From positions 6,303,915 through 6,367,914 of the forward strand of contig JABAKD010000020.1 in NCBI GenBank assembly GCA_012845835.1: a stretch of 64,000 bases of DNA. The letters run 5' to 3'. A model generated the notes under the pieces. It had not been told where the DNA came from. It was given only the letters and a program-made list of their open reading frames with translations, and did not search any database. This DNA comes from Undaria pinnatifida. Its lineage: Eukaryota; Sar; Phaeophyceae; Laminariales; Alariaceae. Shown here one piece after another: positions 1-12,907 of the stretch (position 1 is the first letter of the stretch; each line of letters opens with the position of its first letter). Both the position numbers and the translations under genes were made by a program.

Positions 1-332
1 GGCCTTCCGACGCCGTATCTTAACAGTGAGCAACGCGCTCTCGAGGCTGATAACATGTTCGGTATCCGGTTGGTATACTCATGGCAGGTGGTAGAACAGG
101 CTTGTGCTGGTAGTGGTAAATTTTAAACTACCTGCCTGGCGCTTGCAGCTCAAGAAAGATAATTGATGTTGAAAACGGCCGCTTTCTCAGGCTTGTGGGC
201 AAGAAAGGCAGAAGGAGAAGGCAGAAGCTGGAGGGGGGAGTGAAGGGGGTGTGCGCTTGCACGGCCACCCTCGATGATTCAGCTCAGCTCTACGACTGCA
301 AAGATCGTGTTGTACGGGTCGGTGTGGTGATC

Positions 333-476
333 TACCTACAGTAAAGTTCCCTGAGGCTTGCTTGTGATCCACAGTACCTACGGCAAGTTTCCCTGAGTTT
401 TGGTGATCTACCTACACAGTAAAGTTCCCTGAGACTTGCTTGTGGTCTACAGCAGTACCTACGGCAAGTTTCCCTT
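333..476. repeat. Two-copy tandem repeat, about 75 bp
   Basis: Two adjacent, slightly diverged copies begin with GTGATCTACCTACA and end with CGGCAAGTTTCCCT (about 333-400 and 400-476). Several small indels separate them. No gene is visible in the first 800 bases. Confidence 0.6.
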
Positions 477-744
477 TGCTCGTGGAAGCTTAGGCAGCCT
501 GGTGTTAAACGGCACTAGATCTTGTTTTCCCTTCAGATCTTCCCTTTCCTATGCATTTGAGTCAATTTTCCTCGCGGAGAGCACGAAAACGGCCATTTTC
601 TCTGTAAAAATAATTGAGCTCTCTTCCAGGGCTTTCGAGCGAAGCTTCTCAATGCTACAGGGGCGCAGAATCCAATTTTTAAGGGCAGGGGAAAGTTTGT
701 CCAAGACGTACGTCCAAAATCCCATTATTTTTATATATCTGGCC

Positions 745-1440
745 AATAAACTGGTGCATTCTTTCCAAAACCGTCAGATTTATCCCCTTGAAGGATTTAG
801 ACTATTATAGTTTCCACGCACAGATTGAGATGCTCCGCCCGTCCCGCCCCACCCCCCGCCCCCTCCCCTCCCTCTTGATCAAACCCAGGCCCCCACATCC
901 TTAAAAACCCCGCCCTCCCCTCACCGATTATTCGACTCACAGGATTCACTTGATAAACTGATGCATTTCTTTCCACAGCTAGCTGTCAGATTTTGTCCCC
1001 CTCAAAAACGGGTTAATATAGTTTCCGCGCACAGACTGACTAACACCACCCTGTTGACCCTGTTAGCTACATACACTGTAGTTGCAAGGGGAGTCGCCGA
1101 CCTATATCCTTGATGAGGACACACACCCAGTAATACGCGCGATCGGAGTATCACATACAGCTTGCAAATATGAGTTTCGATAAACTCTTCGATCTCACAG
1201 CTGGATGGAGCGTATTTTTATTTTTATAATATGCAAGTGAGCAGGACATACATGACGAGACAAAAAAAACATGGCACAGGGATTTTGGTATTTTCCGAAG
1301 CAGATGCCGGCGAACGCCGCCCGCGGAGCGAAGCGCTATGTAGATACTATATACCAGTAGTACCAGGTACCTCGTTTTAGAAAGAATACCGCGTTTCTTT
1401 TTATTATAAAAATTTAAATACACTCCAGCTGTGAGATTTT
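745..1440 (-). mobile_element. Dispersed foldback element, diverged copy
   Basis: This stretch is an inverted, diverged copy of 48.2-48.75 kb. Shared landmarks are the TTTCC(A/G)CGCACAGA and GATAAACTGATGCAT blocks, the CGCCGACCTATATCC block at 1094 and the CAGCTGTGAGAT arm near 1430. Here the two foldback arms are separated by extra DNA at about 1225-1400, so the copy looks interrupted. A partial internal duplication (745-840 against 952-1045) is also present. No coding frame of interest is visible. Confidence 0.6.
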
Positions 1441-1489
1441 TGTAATAAGACTAGTCTAGACTAAAAGTTTAGACTAATCAAGGTTTAAC

Positions 1490-1620
1490 GATTATTATTT
1501 ACGAAGTATTATTTTATGAAAATATTTCAAGGACGTCAGCCGTGAGTTCGACGAATTTCGGGTTAATACTCATCTATCTTTGCAAGCTGCGTTGTTGGTA
1601 CTTGTAATATACTATGTGGG
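1490..1620. mobile_element. Short dispersed MITE-like repeat
   Basis: The block carrying AAGGACGTCAGCCGTGAGTT followed by GGGTTAATACTCATC recurs in reverse complement at about 33,265-33,385 and 10,605-10,672, and partly at 22,845-22,895. Its small size, AT-rich edges and lack of coding capacity suit a non-autonomous DNA element. I could not define target-site duplications. Confidence 0.5.
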
Positions 1621-1661
1621 TGAGTTTTTTTATTACTGAGTGACTAGACTAACATATTTAT

Positions 1662-2190
1662 TTGCCATCTGACAATGTAGCGTGAGTGTCAATAACCAAA
1701 AACATGGTGAAAGAACACATCCAGATGAAAGCGTATAACGATGTTTCCAACAACCAAAAACTACGAATAATACTAGAGATAGATATGTACCTCCCCTGTT
1801 CTCCTGGCCCTGCCCCCTCCAGCCGCACGGCCAACACCTTCCCCCTATACACTTCCTCCGAAGAAGCACCGAACGACAACCCGCTGTCCACATACATAAT
1901 AAATGGTTGGTTTGTAACTGCTGGGCGTATGTTTCAACGGGCACAGAAGAAGGCTGTGCGGTGTTGCTGCCTAATTAATGCTGTCGGTCGTGGCAAGGAA
2001 AGAGTCCCCGCCGTCTCGCTCTCTCTGTGGCCCTGCCCTTTTCATCCCCTTCCCCAAAACACTACCGCTCCCACCCTTAAGCTTGCCACTTCTAACCGCA
2101 AGGTCCAAGTCCTTCCCTCCATGCACTTCCGAAGAGGCATCGAACGACAACCCGCTATCCATGAAAATGGCTGTGGTTTGTAACGATCGT
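1662..2190. repeat. Two diverged units of the 258-bp satellite
   Basis: The left edge (GCCATCTGACAATGTAGCGT) matches the left edge of the large array at 6.77 kb, and two diverged units follow. Several open frames cross this block on both strands, but they are by-products of the repeat. Confidence 0.75.
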
Positions 2191-2194
2191 TATT

Positions 2195-4430
2195 TTTCCC
2201 CATCCGCCGAAGGATGAAAAAAAGAAAAAAAGAGAAAAGAAGACCGTCCACACTAAGCAACTTTGAAGGGGCAGCGCCACAAGCTACGTTCTACAGATAG
2301 CCCAACAAATGCCACAGGGCCAAACACCAGACGTGCAGCAGCAGCAGTACCTGGTACCCGTGCTAGATGTCACAAAAGGAGGCGCAGCAGCAGCAGCAGC
2401 CGCAAGGAAGGAGACGTGTTGTCCGTTTTGCGCTACCCCCGTACTCCTGGTACTTTTGTAACTGGTTTCAGCAGAAGAAAACGAAGAGCGGTTTACATTC
2501 TACTGCAGCAGTACGAGTGCTGTTAATACTCGTATCCCACGTATTGGAACAACAGCCATTCATTCATTAATAATTGAACAGACAGCTGCTGCCGATCACG
2601 TAGCAACACACATCGCTCGGCTGACAAAACATGAACACAGACAGTAGTAGTGAGTGCGAGACTGGTGCTTGCGGCGGAACCATGGTGCTGCTGGTGCTGC
2701 TAGCTGTACTGCTTGCTGCTGCTTGCTGTTGCCTTAAGGGGCGGGGCGTTCTTGTGGCGAGCAGCTAAGCAAACTGAACGTGGAGTTGAGTTCCAACTAT
2801 TCAATCGGTCGTACTCACAACTGACTTGTTCTAGAACATAACATCTTCATCTTCACTCTGCTGCTGTAAATACAGCAGTAGCTTTGGAAATGATTCTTCA
2901 TAGTCAGCCTTCAACCTGCAGTAACTTCAGTGGCATTATCGTGGTCATTCTTCCGCCCTAGAGTGGTTTCACGTCATATCTTCTCGTGGTTAGCCTAACC
3001 GTCAACAGGTTTTGGATTTGGTTTTAACATGGTAGTGTCCCTCGTAATGCCTCCGCTTTTGGTTTGTTTTTCATGCCAGCGTTTGTCTCTTTTTCTCACC
3101 GCCATCGATTCCGCCTGTCCCACTCCGTGACGGCTGACAACTCGTGGTGGTAAAGCGGTATTCATAATTTTCTGCAGTATGCAGTGCTTCAGGTACGCCC
3201 GTCTGACAACCCGGTCTTTCTTTGTCCCACTCTGTGATTGATGGCTATCGACCCAGGACCGTCTCGTACTTGAGGTGTGTTCAGGTGTTCCTCCCCCCTC
3301 TCTTTTGTGTGTTCTTTGGTTTTCTATCTATTAATACCACCTCGGCCTCCACGAGTCTCGTTTCGTTCAGGCTTCCGAGCCATGGTCATCCGTTTTATTT
3401 CTTTTCATTCGTGTTTGTTCGATTCCTCCGCCGATACTCGGTGATTTTGCCCCTAGCTAGGCGCTCGACCTTTGTGTTGTATCCTGAACGCCGCCAGTGC
3501 CGCTTTGTCCTGACGGCATCGCCGAGCTCTAGGCTAGATCGGTTTTTCTCCCCACTTCAAGTAGGGCCCCGGTAGCCTTGCAGACTCGCAAGACCACCGA
3601 AAACCGGGCATCCTTTCTTTCTTTCTTTTCTTGTGTTTTCTTCGTGTTTGGGTCACGGTAGCTTTTGCCGCCCCGCAAGGCCGCCGGATTCTCGGTAATC
3701 ATATTCCTGCCACGGTTGATCCCCTGGAACTGTGCTCAGGTTCCCGTGAACTTCCCAATCACGGCGGTAATTATGCTCTCCCTTTTTTTTATGTGTCTTT
3801 CGTTTCTGTTTTTTTTGGGTGTACACGTTGCGTTGACATTCGACGCTATATGACGCGTCAGTCGGCCCCCTGTAGGCGTTGTTTTGGCGTGCTAACTCCG
3901 TCGCTCAGTGCTGCTGACATATTTTCTGTGTTGGACGAATTAGGTCGATCCACTCGCGTACCTCTTTGGCTACCCTGAATTTCTGTTCGTGTTGTTTGAG
4001 TTACCTTGCTACGTTTGCCGGTTTTGTTCCCAGCGCAAACAGACCTCCCAAGGCGCCACGTTGTTCGCTCGGCCAAGTGGTCCTAGCAGCCCCTTAGTTT
4101 TAGCGAGCCTTACGGCAACCTAGCCGCGTTCATTTTGCCTTACGTGCTATTTTCCATTTCTTTCGGGCCTTGACCACACGGCTACGCGTAATGCCTCCCG
4201 GTCATATATACTTTCGAATCTGAGTGATGCGTCCTTGCGAGCTTTCGAGAAACCGACCCTGTACGGCGAACGACTCCCCGTTCGCCCCTTCCTGGGTCAC
4301 ACATAGATTGCTCCGGTAATATGTTTTCTGTAGTCCCTTTGTCTTCGTTTCGATGTTGTGTTATTTGCTATCTTCGCTTCGTCTTCAGATTTCCTTTTTC
4401 GTGTCCAGCTTTGGCTGTTCTACTTAGGTT
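2195..4430. other. No gene seen
   Basis: The stretch begins with a CCCCATCCGCCG-GAGGATGAAAA type repeat (see 10,378). After it I see only T-rich sequence with scattered CAG/CTG runs and short open frames lacking recognisable domains. Nothing supports a gene. Confidence 0.4.
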
Positions 4431-4439
4431 GCCCCATTT

Positions 4440-6540
4440 TGAGTTTTCTGTCTTCCTCTATCTTGTTGTGGCCTTTCTTTCAGCGATCTGCTTTTTTAAT
4501 GAATGGCCCTATTCTTGGCGTTTAGGCCTCATCACGAGGTGTGGGGGAATCTATAGCCTTATATCTTTGTTTCGAATAGCCGCATCTTTGACCCCCTTTC
4601 CCGGTCTTTTGGGATGAACTTTGTCGTCTCCCTTCGACCGTCTTGAGGTCTGCATATAAGACTATTCAGGGCGGGCTAATGAAATAGAGTGTCAGTATAG
4701 ATGGCACTAGATTCAGTAAGATGTCCCGCAGAGTCATGGTCTATTTGGCCACAAGAAGATTCTCTTGAACGGAATATTCTGAGTGGAGCGGAAAACCCGT
4801 AGAATCTAGCTAGCTTATACCACAAGAGCATTCTCGGTAATGGAACGTTCCTCCTCTGGACAAGATAGATAGAAGTAAGCGCGTTAAGTGTTCATGGCAA
4901 TATGGAACACCTAGGAGAACGTTCCTTGTACGCTCCATAGATCAAATTCCAGAAGAGAGCACAGCAGCAATGCTGGGGTGAAGCGAACTCTGTGAGCCTC
5001 ACCCCACCCCACCCCCATGCTCTCACTCCTTCTCCTTTCCTGTCTCTTCGAGCTTCTCATAGCTCAACGCCAATAATAAGAAATCTACAAAGAAGAACCG
5101 GTGCTGTCTCCAAGAGAAGCTGATACCCCTGCGTCCCTTCCTTCACACCCTCCGGCACCACGACTCTTTCACAGGGCGTCATGCCCAAGAGACTGAAGTT
5201 TGGGTCTGGCCATCATCGTTTTGTTGTGTAATAGAGTGTCAGTATAGCTGGTAATAGACTCAGTAAGATAGCCCGCAGAGTCATGGTCTATTGGCCACAA
5301 GAAGATTCTCTCAAACGGAATTTTCTTAGTGGAGAAGATGACCCGTAGAATCTAGCTAGCTTATACCACAAGAGCGTTCTCGGGAATGGAAGGTTTCTCC
5401 TCTGGACAAGATAGATAGAAGTAAGTGCTCATGGGAATATAGAACATCTAGGAGAACGTTACTTGTACGCTCCATGGGTAAAGGTCCAGAAGAGAGCACA
5501 GCAGCAATGCTCGGGGGAAGCGGAGTCTGTGAGCCTCACCCCACCCCCATGCTCTCACTCTTTCTCCGTTCCTGTCTCCTCGAGCTTCTCATAGCTCAAC
5601 GCCAATAATGAGAAGTCTACAAAGAACCGGCGCTGTCTCCAAGCGAAGCTGATACCCCTGTGTGCCTTCCCTCACACCTTCCGGGACCACGACCCTTCCA
5701 AAATTGGCGTCGTCGGCAGGAATTTACTCGCTAGGGCATGCAGATCCTGAGGCCCGATCTGCATGCGAAATGTCTGGGTTTTCTGTCTTCCTCTATCTTG
5801 TTGTTGCCTTTCTTTCAGCGATCTGCTGTATTTGTGAATTGCCCTGTCATTGGCGTTTAGGCCTCAATACGAGGTGTGGGGGAATCTATAGCCTCATGTC
5901 TTCATTTCGAATAGCCGCATCTTCGACCTTCTTTCCCGGTCTTTTTGGATGAACTTTGTCGTCACCCTCCGACCGTCTTGAGGTCTGCATATACGACTAT
6001 TCAGGGTGGGCTAATGCAATAGAGTGTCAATATAGCTGGTAATAGATTCAGTAAGATAGCCCGCAGAGTCATGGTCTATTGGCCACAAGAAGATTCTCTT
6101 GAACGGAATATTCTTAGTGGAGAAGATAACCCGTAGAATCTAGCTAGCTTATACCACAAGAGCGTTCTCGGTAATTGAACGTTCCTCCTCTGGACAAGAT
6201 AGATAGAAGTATAAGCGCTCATGGGAACATAGAACATATAGGAGAACGTTCCTTGTACGCTCCATGGGTAAAGGTCCAGAAGAGAGCACAGCAGCAATGC
6301 TGGGGTGAAGCGGATTCTGTGAGCCTCACCCCACTCCCATGCTTTCACTCCTCCTTTCCTGTCTCCTCGAGCTTCTCATGGCTCAACGCCAATAATAAAA
6401 AATCTACAAAGAAGAACCGGCGCTGTCTCCAAGCGAAGCTGATACCCCTGTGTGCCTTCCCTCACACCTTCCGGCACCACGACTCTTCCACACTTGAAAT
6501 TTGTGGGCCTCCCAATGGCCGTCACAAGATAGCGTAAGAC
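4440..6540. repeat. Nested segmental repeat (A-B-B', A'-B'')
   Basis: Block A (about 4440-4690) recurs as A' (about 5775-6015), 1.33 kb away. Block B, about 540 bp and beginning near AGAGTGTCAGTATAG, occurs at about 4689, 5230 and 6024. The order is therefore A-B-B' then A'-B''. Landmarks include GACAAGATAGATAGAAGTA and the tail block ACCGGCGCTGTCTCCAAG. The copies differ by substitutions and small indels and no unit has a conserved open frame. A perfect hairpin sits at the B'/A' junction (5736-5766). Confidence 0.7.
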
Positions 6541-6770
6541 CGCCCTGACTTCATCGCCATGTTGCGTTCTCTCCCCAACGCCATTGATGATGCACTTGAT
6601 ACCAGTACCCTCTACGTATGAGCCCAATGCCGTCTTTAGTCAGCTCCTAGGGTCTGCTAGGATGACATTTTTTTTTCGTTTTCTTTCCTTGCTTCCCCTT
6701 CTTGTCTTGTCTTTTCTTACTTGTCTTGTCTTTTCTTCTCTTTCCTTTCCTTTTATTATTATCTCAGTTG
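6541..6770 (+). mobile_element. LINE 3'-tail fragment
   Basis: The block CGCCATGTTGCGTTCTCTCC through TTAGTCAGCTCCTAGGGTCTGCTAG, followed by a T/C-rich tract, is shared with 13.6 kb (+), 17.1 kb (-) and 55.4 kb (-). It is a truncated copy of the LINE 3' region described at 16.5-17.3 kb. Confidence 0.6.
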
Positions 6771-9690
6771 CCATCTGACAATATAGCGTGAGTGTCAAAA
6801 ACCATAAACATGGTGAAAGAACACATCCAGATGAAAGCGTGAAACGATGTTTCCGACAACCAAAAACTACGAATACCATATGTACCTCCCTGTTCTCCTG
6901 GCCCTGCCCCCTCCAGCCGCAAGGGCCGAGTCCTCCCCCCTATACACTTCCGAAGAAGCACCGAACGACAACTCACTATCCACATAATAAATGGCTGGTT
7001 TGTAACTGCTGCGTGTATGTTTCAACACGCAGAAGGCTGTGCGGTGTTGCTTGCCTGATGCTATCGGCCGTGGCAAGGAAAGAGTCCTCGCCGTCTCGCT
7101 CTCTGTGTGGCCCTGCCCTCTTCATCCCCTCCCCCAAAACCCTACCGTTTCTACCCTTAAGTTTGCCACTTCCAACCGCAAGGGCCAAGTCCTCCCCCCC
7201 CATGCACTTCCGAAGAGGCATCGAACGACAACCCACTATCCATGTAAATGGCTGGTTTGCAACTGCTACGCGTATGTTTCAACGCGCAGAAGGCTGTGCG
7301 GTATTGCTGTTTAATACTGGTATCGGTCGTGGCAAGAAAAGAGTCTCCGCCGTCTCGCTCTCTCTGTGACCCTGCCCTCTTCACCCCCTCCCCAAAAACA
7401 CTACCTTTTCCACCCATAAGCTTGCCACTTGTAACCGCAAGGGCCGAGTCCTCCCCCCCATACACTTCCGAAGAGGCATCGAACGACAACTCACTATCCA
7501 CATAATAAATGGCTGGTTTGTAACTGCTGTGTGTATGTTTCAACGCGCAGAAGGCTGTGCGGTATTGCTGCCTAATGCCATCGGCCGTGGTGAGGAAAGA
7601 GTCCCCGCCGTCTCGCTCTCTGTGTGGCCCTGCCCTCTTAACCCCTTTCTCCCAAACACTACTGCTTCCACCCCTACCGGTAACCTTGCCACTTCCAACC
7701 GCAAGGGCCAAGTCCCCCCCCCCCATGCACTCCCGAAGAAGCACCGAACGACAACCCGCTATCCATATAAATGGCTGGTTCGTAACTGCTACGCGTATGT
7801 TTCAACGCGCAGAAGGCTGTGCGGTATTGCTGTTTAATACTGGTATCGGTCGTAGCAAGAAAAGAGTCCCCGCCGTCTCGCTCTCTCTGTGGCCCTGCCC
7901 TCTTCACCCCCTCCCCAAAAACACTACCTCTTCCACCCATAAGCTTGCCACTTGTAACCGCAAGGGCCAAGTCCCTCCCCCCATACACTTCCGAAGAGGC
8001 ATCGAACGACAACCCGATATCCATATAAATGGCTGGTTTGTAACTGCTGCGTGTATGTTTCAACACGCCGAAGGCTGTGTGGTATTGCTGCCTAATGCCA
8101 TCGGCCGTGGTGAGGAAATAGTCTCCGCCGTCTCGCTCTCTCTGTGGTCCTGCCCTCTTAACCCCTTCCTCCCAAACACTACTGCTTCCACCCCTAACCT
8201 TGCCACTTCCAACCGCAAGGGCCAAGTCCTCCCCCCCCATACACTCCCGAAGAGGCACCGAACGACAACCCGCTATCCATATAAATGGCTGGTTTGTAAC
8301 TGCTACGCGTATGTTTCAACGCGCAGAAGGCTGTGCGGTATTGCTGTTTAATACTGGTATCGGTCGTGGCAAGAAAAGAGTCCCCGCCGTCTCGCTCTCT
8401 CTGTGACCCTGCCCTCTTCACCCCCTCCCCAAAAACACTACCTCTTCCACCCATAAGCTTGCCACTTGTAACCGCAAGGGCCGAGTCCTCCCCCCCATAC
8501 ACTTCCGAAGAGGCATCGAACGACAACTCACTATCCACATAATAAATGGCTGGTTTGTAACTGCTACGTGTATGTTTCAACGCGCAAAAGGCTGTGTGGT
8601 ATTGCTGCCTAATGCCATCGGCCGTGGCGAGGAAAGAGTCCCCGCCGTCTCGCTCTCTGTGTGGTCCTGCCCTCTTAACCCCTTCCTCCCAAACACTACT
8701 GCTCCCACCCCTAACCTTGCCACTTCCAACCGCAAGAGCCAAGTCTTCCCCCCCCATACACTTCCAAAGAGGCATCGAACGACAACCCGATATCCACATA
8801 AATGGCTGGTTTGTAACTGCTACGCGTATGTTTCAACGCGCAGAAGGCTGTGCGGTATTGCTGCTTAATGCTATCGGTCGTGGCAAGGAAAAAGTCTCCG
8901 CCGTCTCGCTCTCTCTGTGGTCCTGCCCTCTTAACCCCTTCCTCCCGAACACTACTGCTCCCAACCCTACCCTTGCCAATTCCAACCGCAAGGGCCAAGT
9001 CCTCCCCCCCATACACTTCCGAAGAAGCATCGAACGACAACCCGAAAATAATAAACGTCTGGTTTGTAACTGCTGCGCGTATGTTTCAACGCGCAGAAGG
9101 CTGTGCAGTATTGCTGCCTAATGCCATCGGTCGTGGCAAGGAAAAAGTCTCCGCCGTCTCGCTCTCTGTGTGGCCCTGCGCTCTTCATCCTCTCCTTCCA
9201 AACCCTACCGCTCCCGCCCTTAAGCTTGCCACTTCCAACTGCAAGGGCCAAGTCCTCCCCCCCAAACACTTCCGAAGAGGCATCGAACGACAACCCGCTA
9301 CCCACATAAATGTCTAGTTTGTAGCTGCTGCGTGTATGGTTCAACGCGCAGAAGACTGTGTGGTATTGCCGTTTAATATTGGTATCGGTCGTGTCAAGGA
9401 AAGAGTCCCCGCCGTGTCGCTCTCTCCGTGACTCTGCCCTCTTCACTCCCGCCCCCAAAACACCACCTCTCCCACCCCTAATCTTGCCACTTCCAACCTC
9501 AAGGGCCGAGTCCTCCCCCCCATACACTCCCGAAGAAGCATCAAACGACAACCCCCTGTCCATATAAATGGCTGGTTTGTAACTGCTACGCGTATGTTTC
9601 AACCCGCAGAAGGCTGTGCGGTATTCCTGTTTGATATTGCTGTCGGTCGTGGCAAGGAAAGCGTCCACGCCGTGTTACTTTCTCTGTGGC
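6770..9690. repeat. 258-bp satellite array with dimeric higher-order phase
   Basis: The landmark ATGGCTGGTTTGTAAC (or a close variant) recurs at 6991, 7248, 7509, 7771, 8029, 8285, 8546, 8802, 9055, 9310 and 9568, giving a period of 253-262 bp and about eleven units. Two subtypes alternate between 7248 and 8802: one has TTTAATACTGGTATCGGTCG, the other CCTAATGCCATCGGCCG. That makes three dimers of about 520 bp. Outer units are more diverged. Long open frames on both strands are read-through of the repeat; unit length is not a constant multiple of three, which argues against coding. Confidence 0.88.
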
Positions 9691-9699
9691 TCTGCCATT

Positions 9700-11186
9700 A
9701 TTACCCCCCCCCCCCCTCATCAACCTTCCTGTCCTACCGTGCACAAAACCTCCTTTTGCGACACGGGTCGCCCCTCTTGTTGTGATCCACGGTATGACCA
9801 CATTGGACAACAGCAGGAGGCGCATGCGACCGCTGTATTATTATTGTTACGACTAATACAATTTAATTACCTCGCTCGCGACTGAACGTTGATCTTTTCT
9901 CGAACCACGGGTATGAGCGTACGAGTGACTGCAAGTGCTGTAGTACCGTCAAAGATAGGGGTTACACAACCAAGGGCTGTCTGCCCCCAACTCACACGAA
10001 AAATAAAATAAAAGAGAATAAAAGAACTAACGAAAAACATTTGTGCCAACACTGCTATGCTGGCACACAACAATAATACTGTCGTGTCCCCTCCCAACCC
10101 CAGTAATTGCCGCGCCGAACAGCGTCCCGTTGTTGTGTCGTTTGGGCTGCAATTTGTGCAGCACCGTTTACGCTCTTTGTTTTGCCTTTTGTCACGCGAC
10201 CTACTTACAGTTAGTACAACAAATGCGATCAGCAGCAGCACAGCAAGCAGCAGCATCTAGAATCTACGAGTAGGCAGCCGGAATAAGGTGCGATGTTATT
10301 TGCGCTCGTTGTTTCACGCGTCTTACGACAGCAGCAGTCTGAATCGCGGAAACAATGGGACCCGAAGGGTTCGCCAGCTAGCGTTGGGCTGCGAAAGCAA
10401 CTGGGTTAAATCGACACACGACGCGTATGAAAATACCTGGAAGTGTGGTCTGGTGAGCTAAAGCTTTATTTTTTCCCATCCGCCGGAGGATAAAAAAAGA
10501 AGAAGAAAAAAAAGGTACATTCGCCAATCTACAGCAGTATCTCTCGTTGGTATCTTCTGCTATAAGGTACGTAGAGTAGACAGAGCTGAAAAAATTACAA
10601 GCACCAACATGCAAAGATGAGTATTAACCTGAAATTCGTCGAACTCACGGCTGACATCCTTGAAATATGTATATGTATAATTGTAATTTTTTTTTTTCCT
10701 TCGGGCACATCTCTTCGTGCTCGCACCTTTGTCCGAAACGTCGGGTGGGGTGGGCACAATTCGACCGTCGGGCTCACCTTGCCGGAGGTTTGAGCGCGAT
10801 CCGTGCAGTATGTCGCGCGTGGCAAGCCTTTTAAACTTTTTTTACCTTGGGCACACCTAAGGCAAATCCCCGGGTTTCCGCAACATCTCCGCGGGGTTTG
10901 GGTTTCTGCATCCCCTATCCCCATATATACGCACGTAAGATTTGGATCCAAACCGGGATTTTCTGCTCGTAGAGGGTACTCGCACATTTCCCTCTTTTCG
11001 CACAGAGCGCCACGCTACGATCCTGCCTACCAGCAACAGTTCAGCCCCCTAGCAGCAGCAGCCTGCAGCTATTATGCGCGTGCGGCTGCTGTTGTTGTAG
11101 ATGATTACTTTGATCGGAGCCTGCGATGCTCTACCCGCCTATTCGCCACTACCTCTCGCTGCTGCTGCTTGTGCTGCTTCTGCCAA
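9700..11186. other. Repeat remnants, no gene seen
   Basis: Contains the dispersed repeat at 10,378-10,520, the MITE-like block at 10,605-10,672 and CAG/CTG-rich stretches. No open frame here has a recognisable domain or a convincing set of splice sites. Confidence 0.4.
10378..10520 (+). repeat. Dispersed repeat with CATCCGCCGGAGGAT motif
   Basis: The block starting GGCTGCGAAAGCAACTG and ending CATCCGCCGGAGGATAAAAA recurs at 25,845-25,945 in the same orientation. The end motif alone recurs near 2198 and 15,226 and, inverted, near 12,160. The A-rich run after the motif could be a poly(A)-like tail, but the family is unidentified. Confidence 0.6.
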
Positions 11187-11740
11187 GTGACACGCCGGCG
11201 TAAAGGGTAAGGATCATTTGAATATCACATTAGTACTCAAGCGGTCCTTATATTTATGTCCATTTTGGTGTGTTCTTATATGATACCGTACCATACCAAA
11301 ACAGCACAATCCTACAATTCTGCCGCACAGCAGCAGCGGTAGGCAACACCATTATTAGTGTAAGATCGCAGATGGCAGACAGCAAACAGCATGCGGAGAG
11401 CACAGCACTAGCCTGCGATGCTCTACCCGCCTATACGGCACTACCTCTCGCTGCTGCTACTGCTGCTTCTGCTGCTTCTGTCAAGTGACATGCCGGCGTA
11501 AAGTGTAAGGGTCGTTTGAACATCACATTAGTATTTAAACGGTCCTTAAATTTATGTTCATGTTGGTGTTCTTATATGATACCGTACCATACCAAGAGAG
11601 CACAACGCTACAAACTCTACCCCACATCAGGAGCGGTAGGCAACACTATTAATAATTAATATAAGATCGCAGATGACAGACAGCAGACAACATGTGGAGA
11701 GCACAACGCTACAACCCTGCTGCACAGCAGCAGCGGTAGG
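11187..11740. repeat. Tandem repeat, about 297-bp period
   Basis: A copy starting AAGTGACACGCCGGCGTAAAG at about 11,187 is followed by a second starting AAGTGACATGCCGGCGTAAAG at about 11,484. Both contain ATGATACCGTACCATACCAA, and the second copy is incomplete. The region is CAG/CTG-rich. Confidence 0.65.
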
Positions 11741-12907
11741 TGACACCATTTATGTGCGCTTGGCATGTCCTCGCTATGCTGCGGCGAGTTGCTTGTGTCG
11801 GAGCCTGTCATAATTTGTCACCCCACCATACCGCACGTTTCTGCTGTGCTGCTGCTCTGGGTGCGCGTGTCCATCGATGCGAAAACATAGGGACCTTTGT
11901 AATACCAACCCATCCTTAGACTATACATTTACGTCCACAGAGGCAGTTCTTTAACGAGTATTTTTCTGATTTTTTGCGAAGATTGCAGGTGGTGGCAGAC
12001 AGCAGACAACGTGCGGGGAGCAAAAAAACGCTACAGTTACAGGTAGGACCATGTGCGTGCGCGTGCTGTATCCTCTCTTTACGGTGGCGAGTTGCTTTTT
12101 TTTGTCATAGCATAGATAGGTCACGTGTTATTTTTTATTTTTTTTATTATTTTTTTTCATCCTACCTCCGGCGGATGGGGAAAAATAAAGCTTTATTAGC
12201 TCACCACATAGTTATTGTCCTCTTGCTCCCTCGTTCTCAATACGTGCCGCATCTCACGCCACACGTGCCCCGTCTCGCTTCCTGGCGGTCCCTAGTAAGC
12301 TGGAGTTCGAATTGTGACGCTCTTCTCGAAATCATACATATCATACGGTGTAAAAGTTTTGTGTGTGTTATCAAAAGTGGTCGTGCTTTCTTTGTGTATT
12401 TTCTCAAGAACAGATCGGCCATAGGCACGTCTACGTCGAGTATACCCAAAACGGTGCTAAAAGTACTGCTGTTGACACACCCAAGAAGTACTTTTTTGTG
12501 CGGGTGAAATGTGAAATCATTATTTTTCCGGGCGAGTTTTTTTTGTATTTCAAACAAAAATGTTCATCGCGTCGGGTGGTGAAAATAATGTGTCCTTGCG
12601 CCACTCCCCTAGACTAGGCACTTACTTCCCAGCAGCAGCCTGCAACTGTATGCGCGTGTGGCTGCTGTAACAGTTGTAGTAGCTGATTCTTTGATCGGAG
12701 CGTGGCATTTGTCACCCCATCGTACCCCGTCTTCCTGGTGTGCTGCCGCCTCGGACGCATCTCGAGTGCATGTCCATAGATCGCGCCAACTTCGTCGGTA
12801 ATATAGGAACCTTTTTGATGATAATTGATATACAAATCCATCCTTACATTTAAGTCCAAAGAGGGAGTATTTTTCCGTACTACATGTTAATACCAAAGGG
12901 GCATTGT

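Noticed and set aside
6788-9668. Many overlapping open frames of 80-264 codons on both strands
   Set aside because: They are read-through of the 258-bp satellite. Unit lengths vary by non-multiples of three, both strands are equally open and no domain is present.
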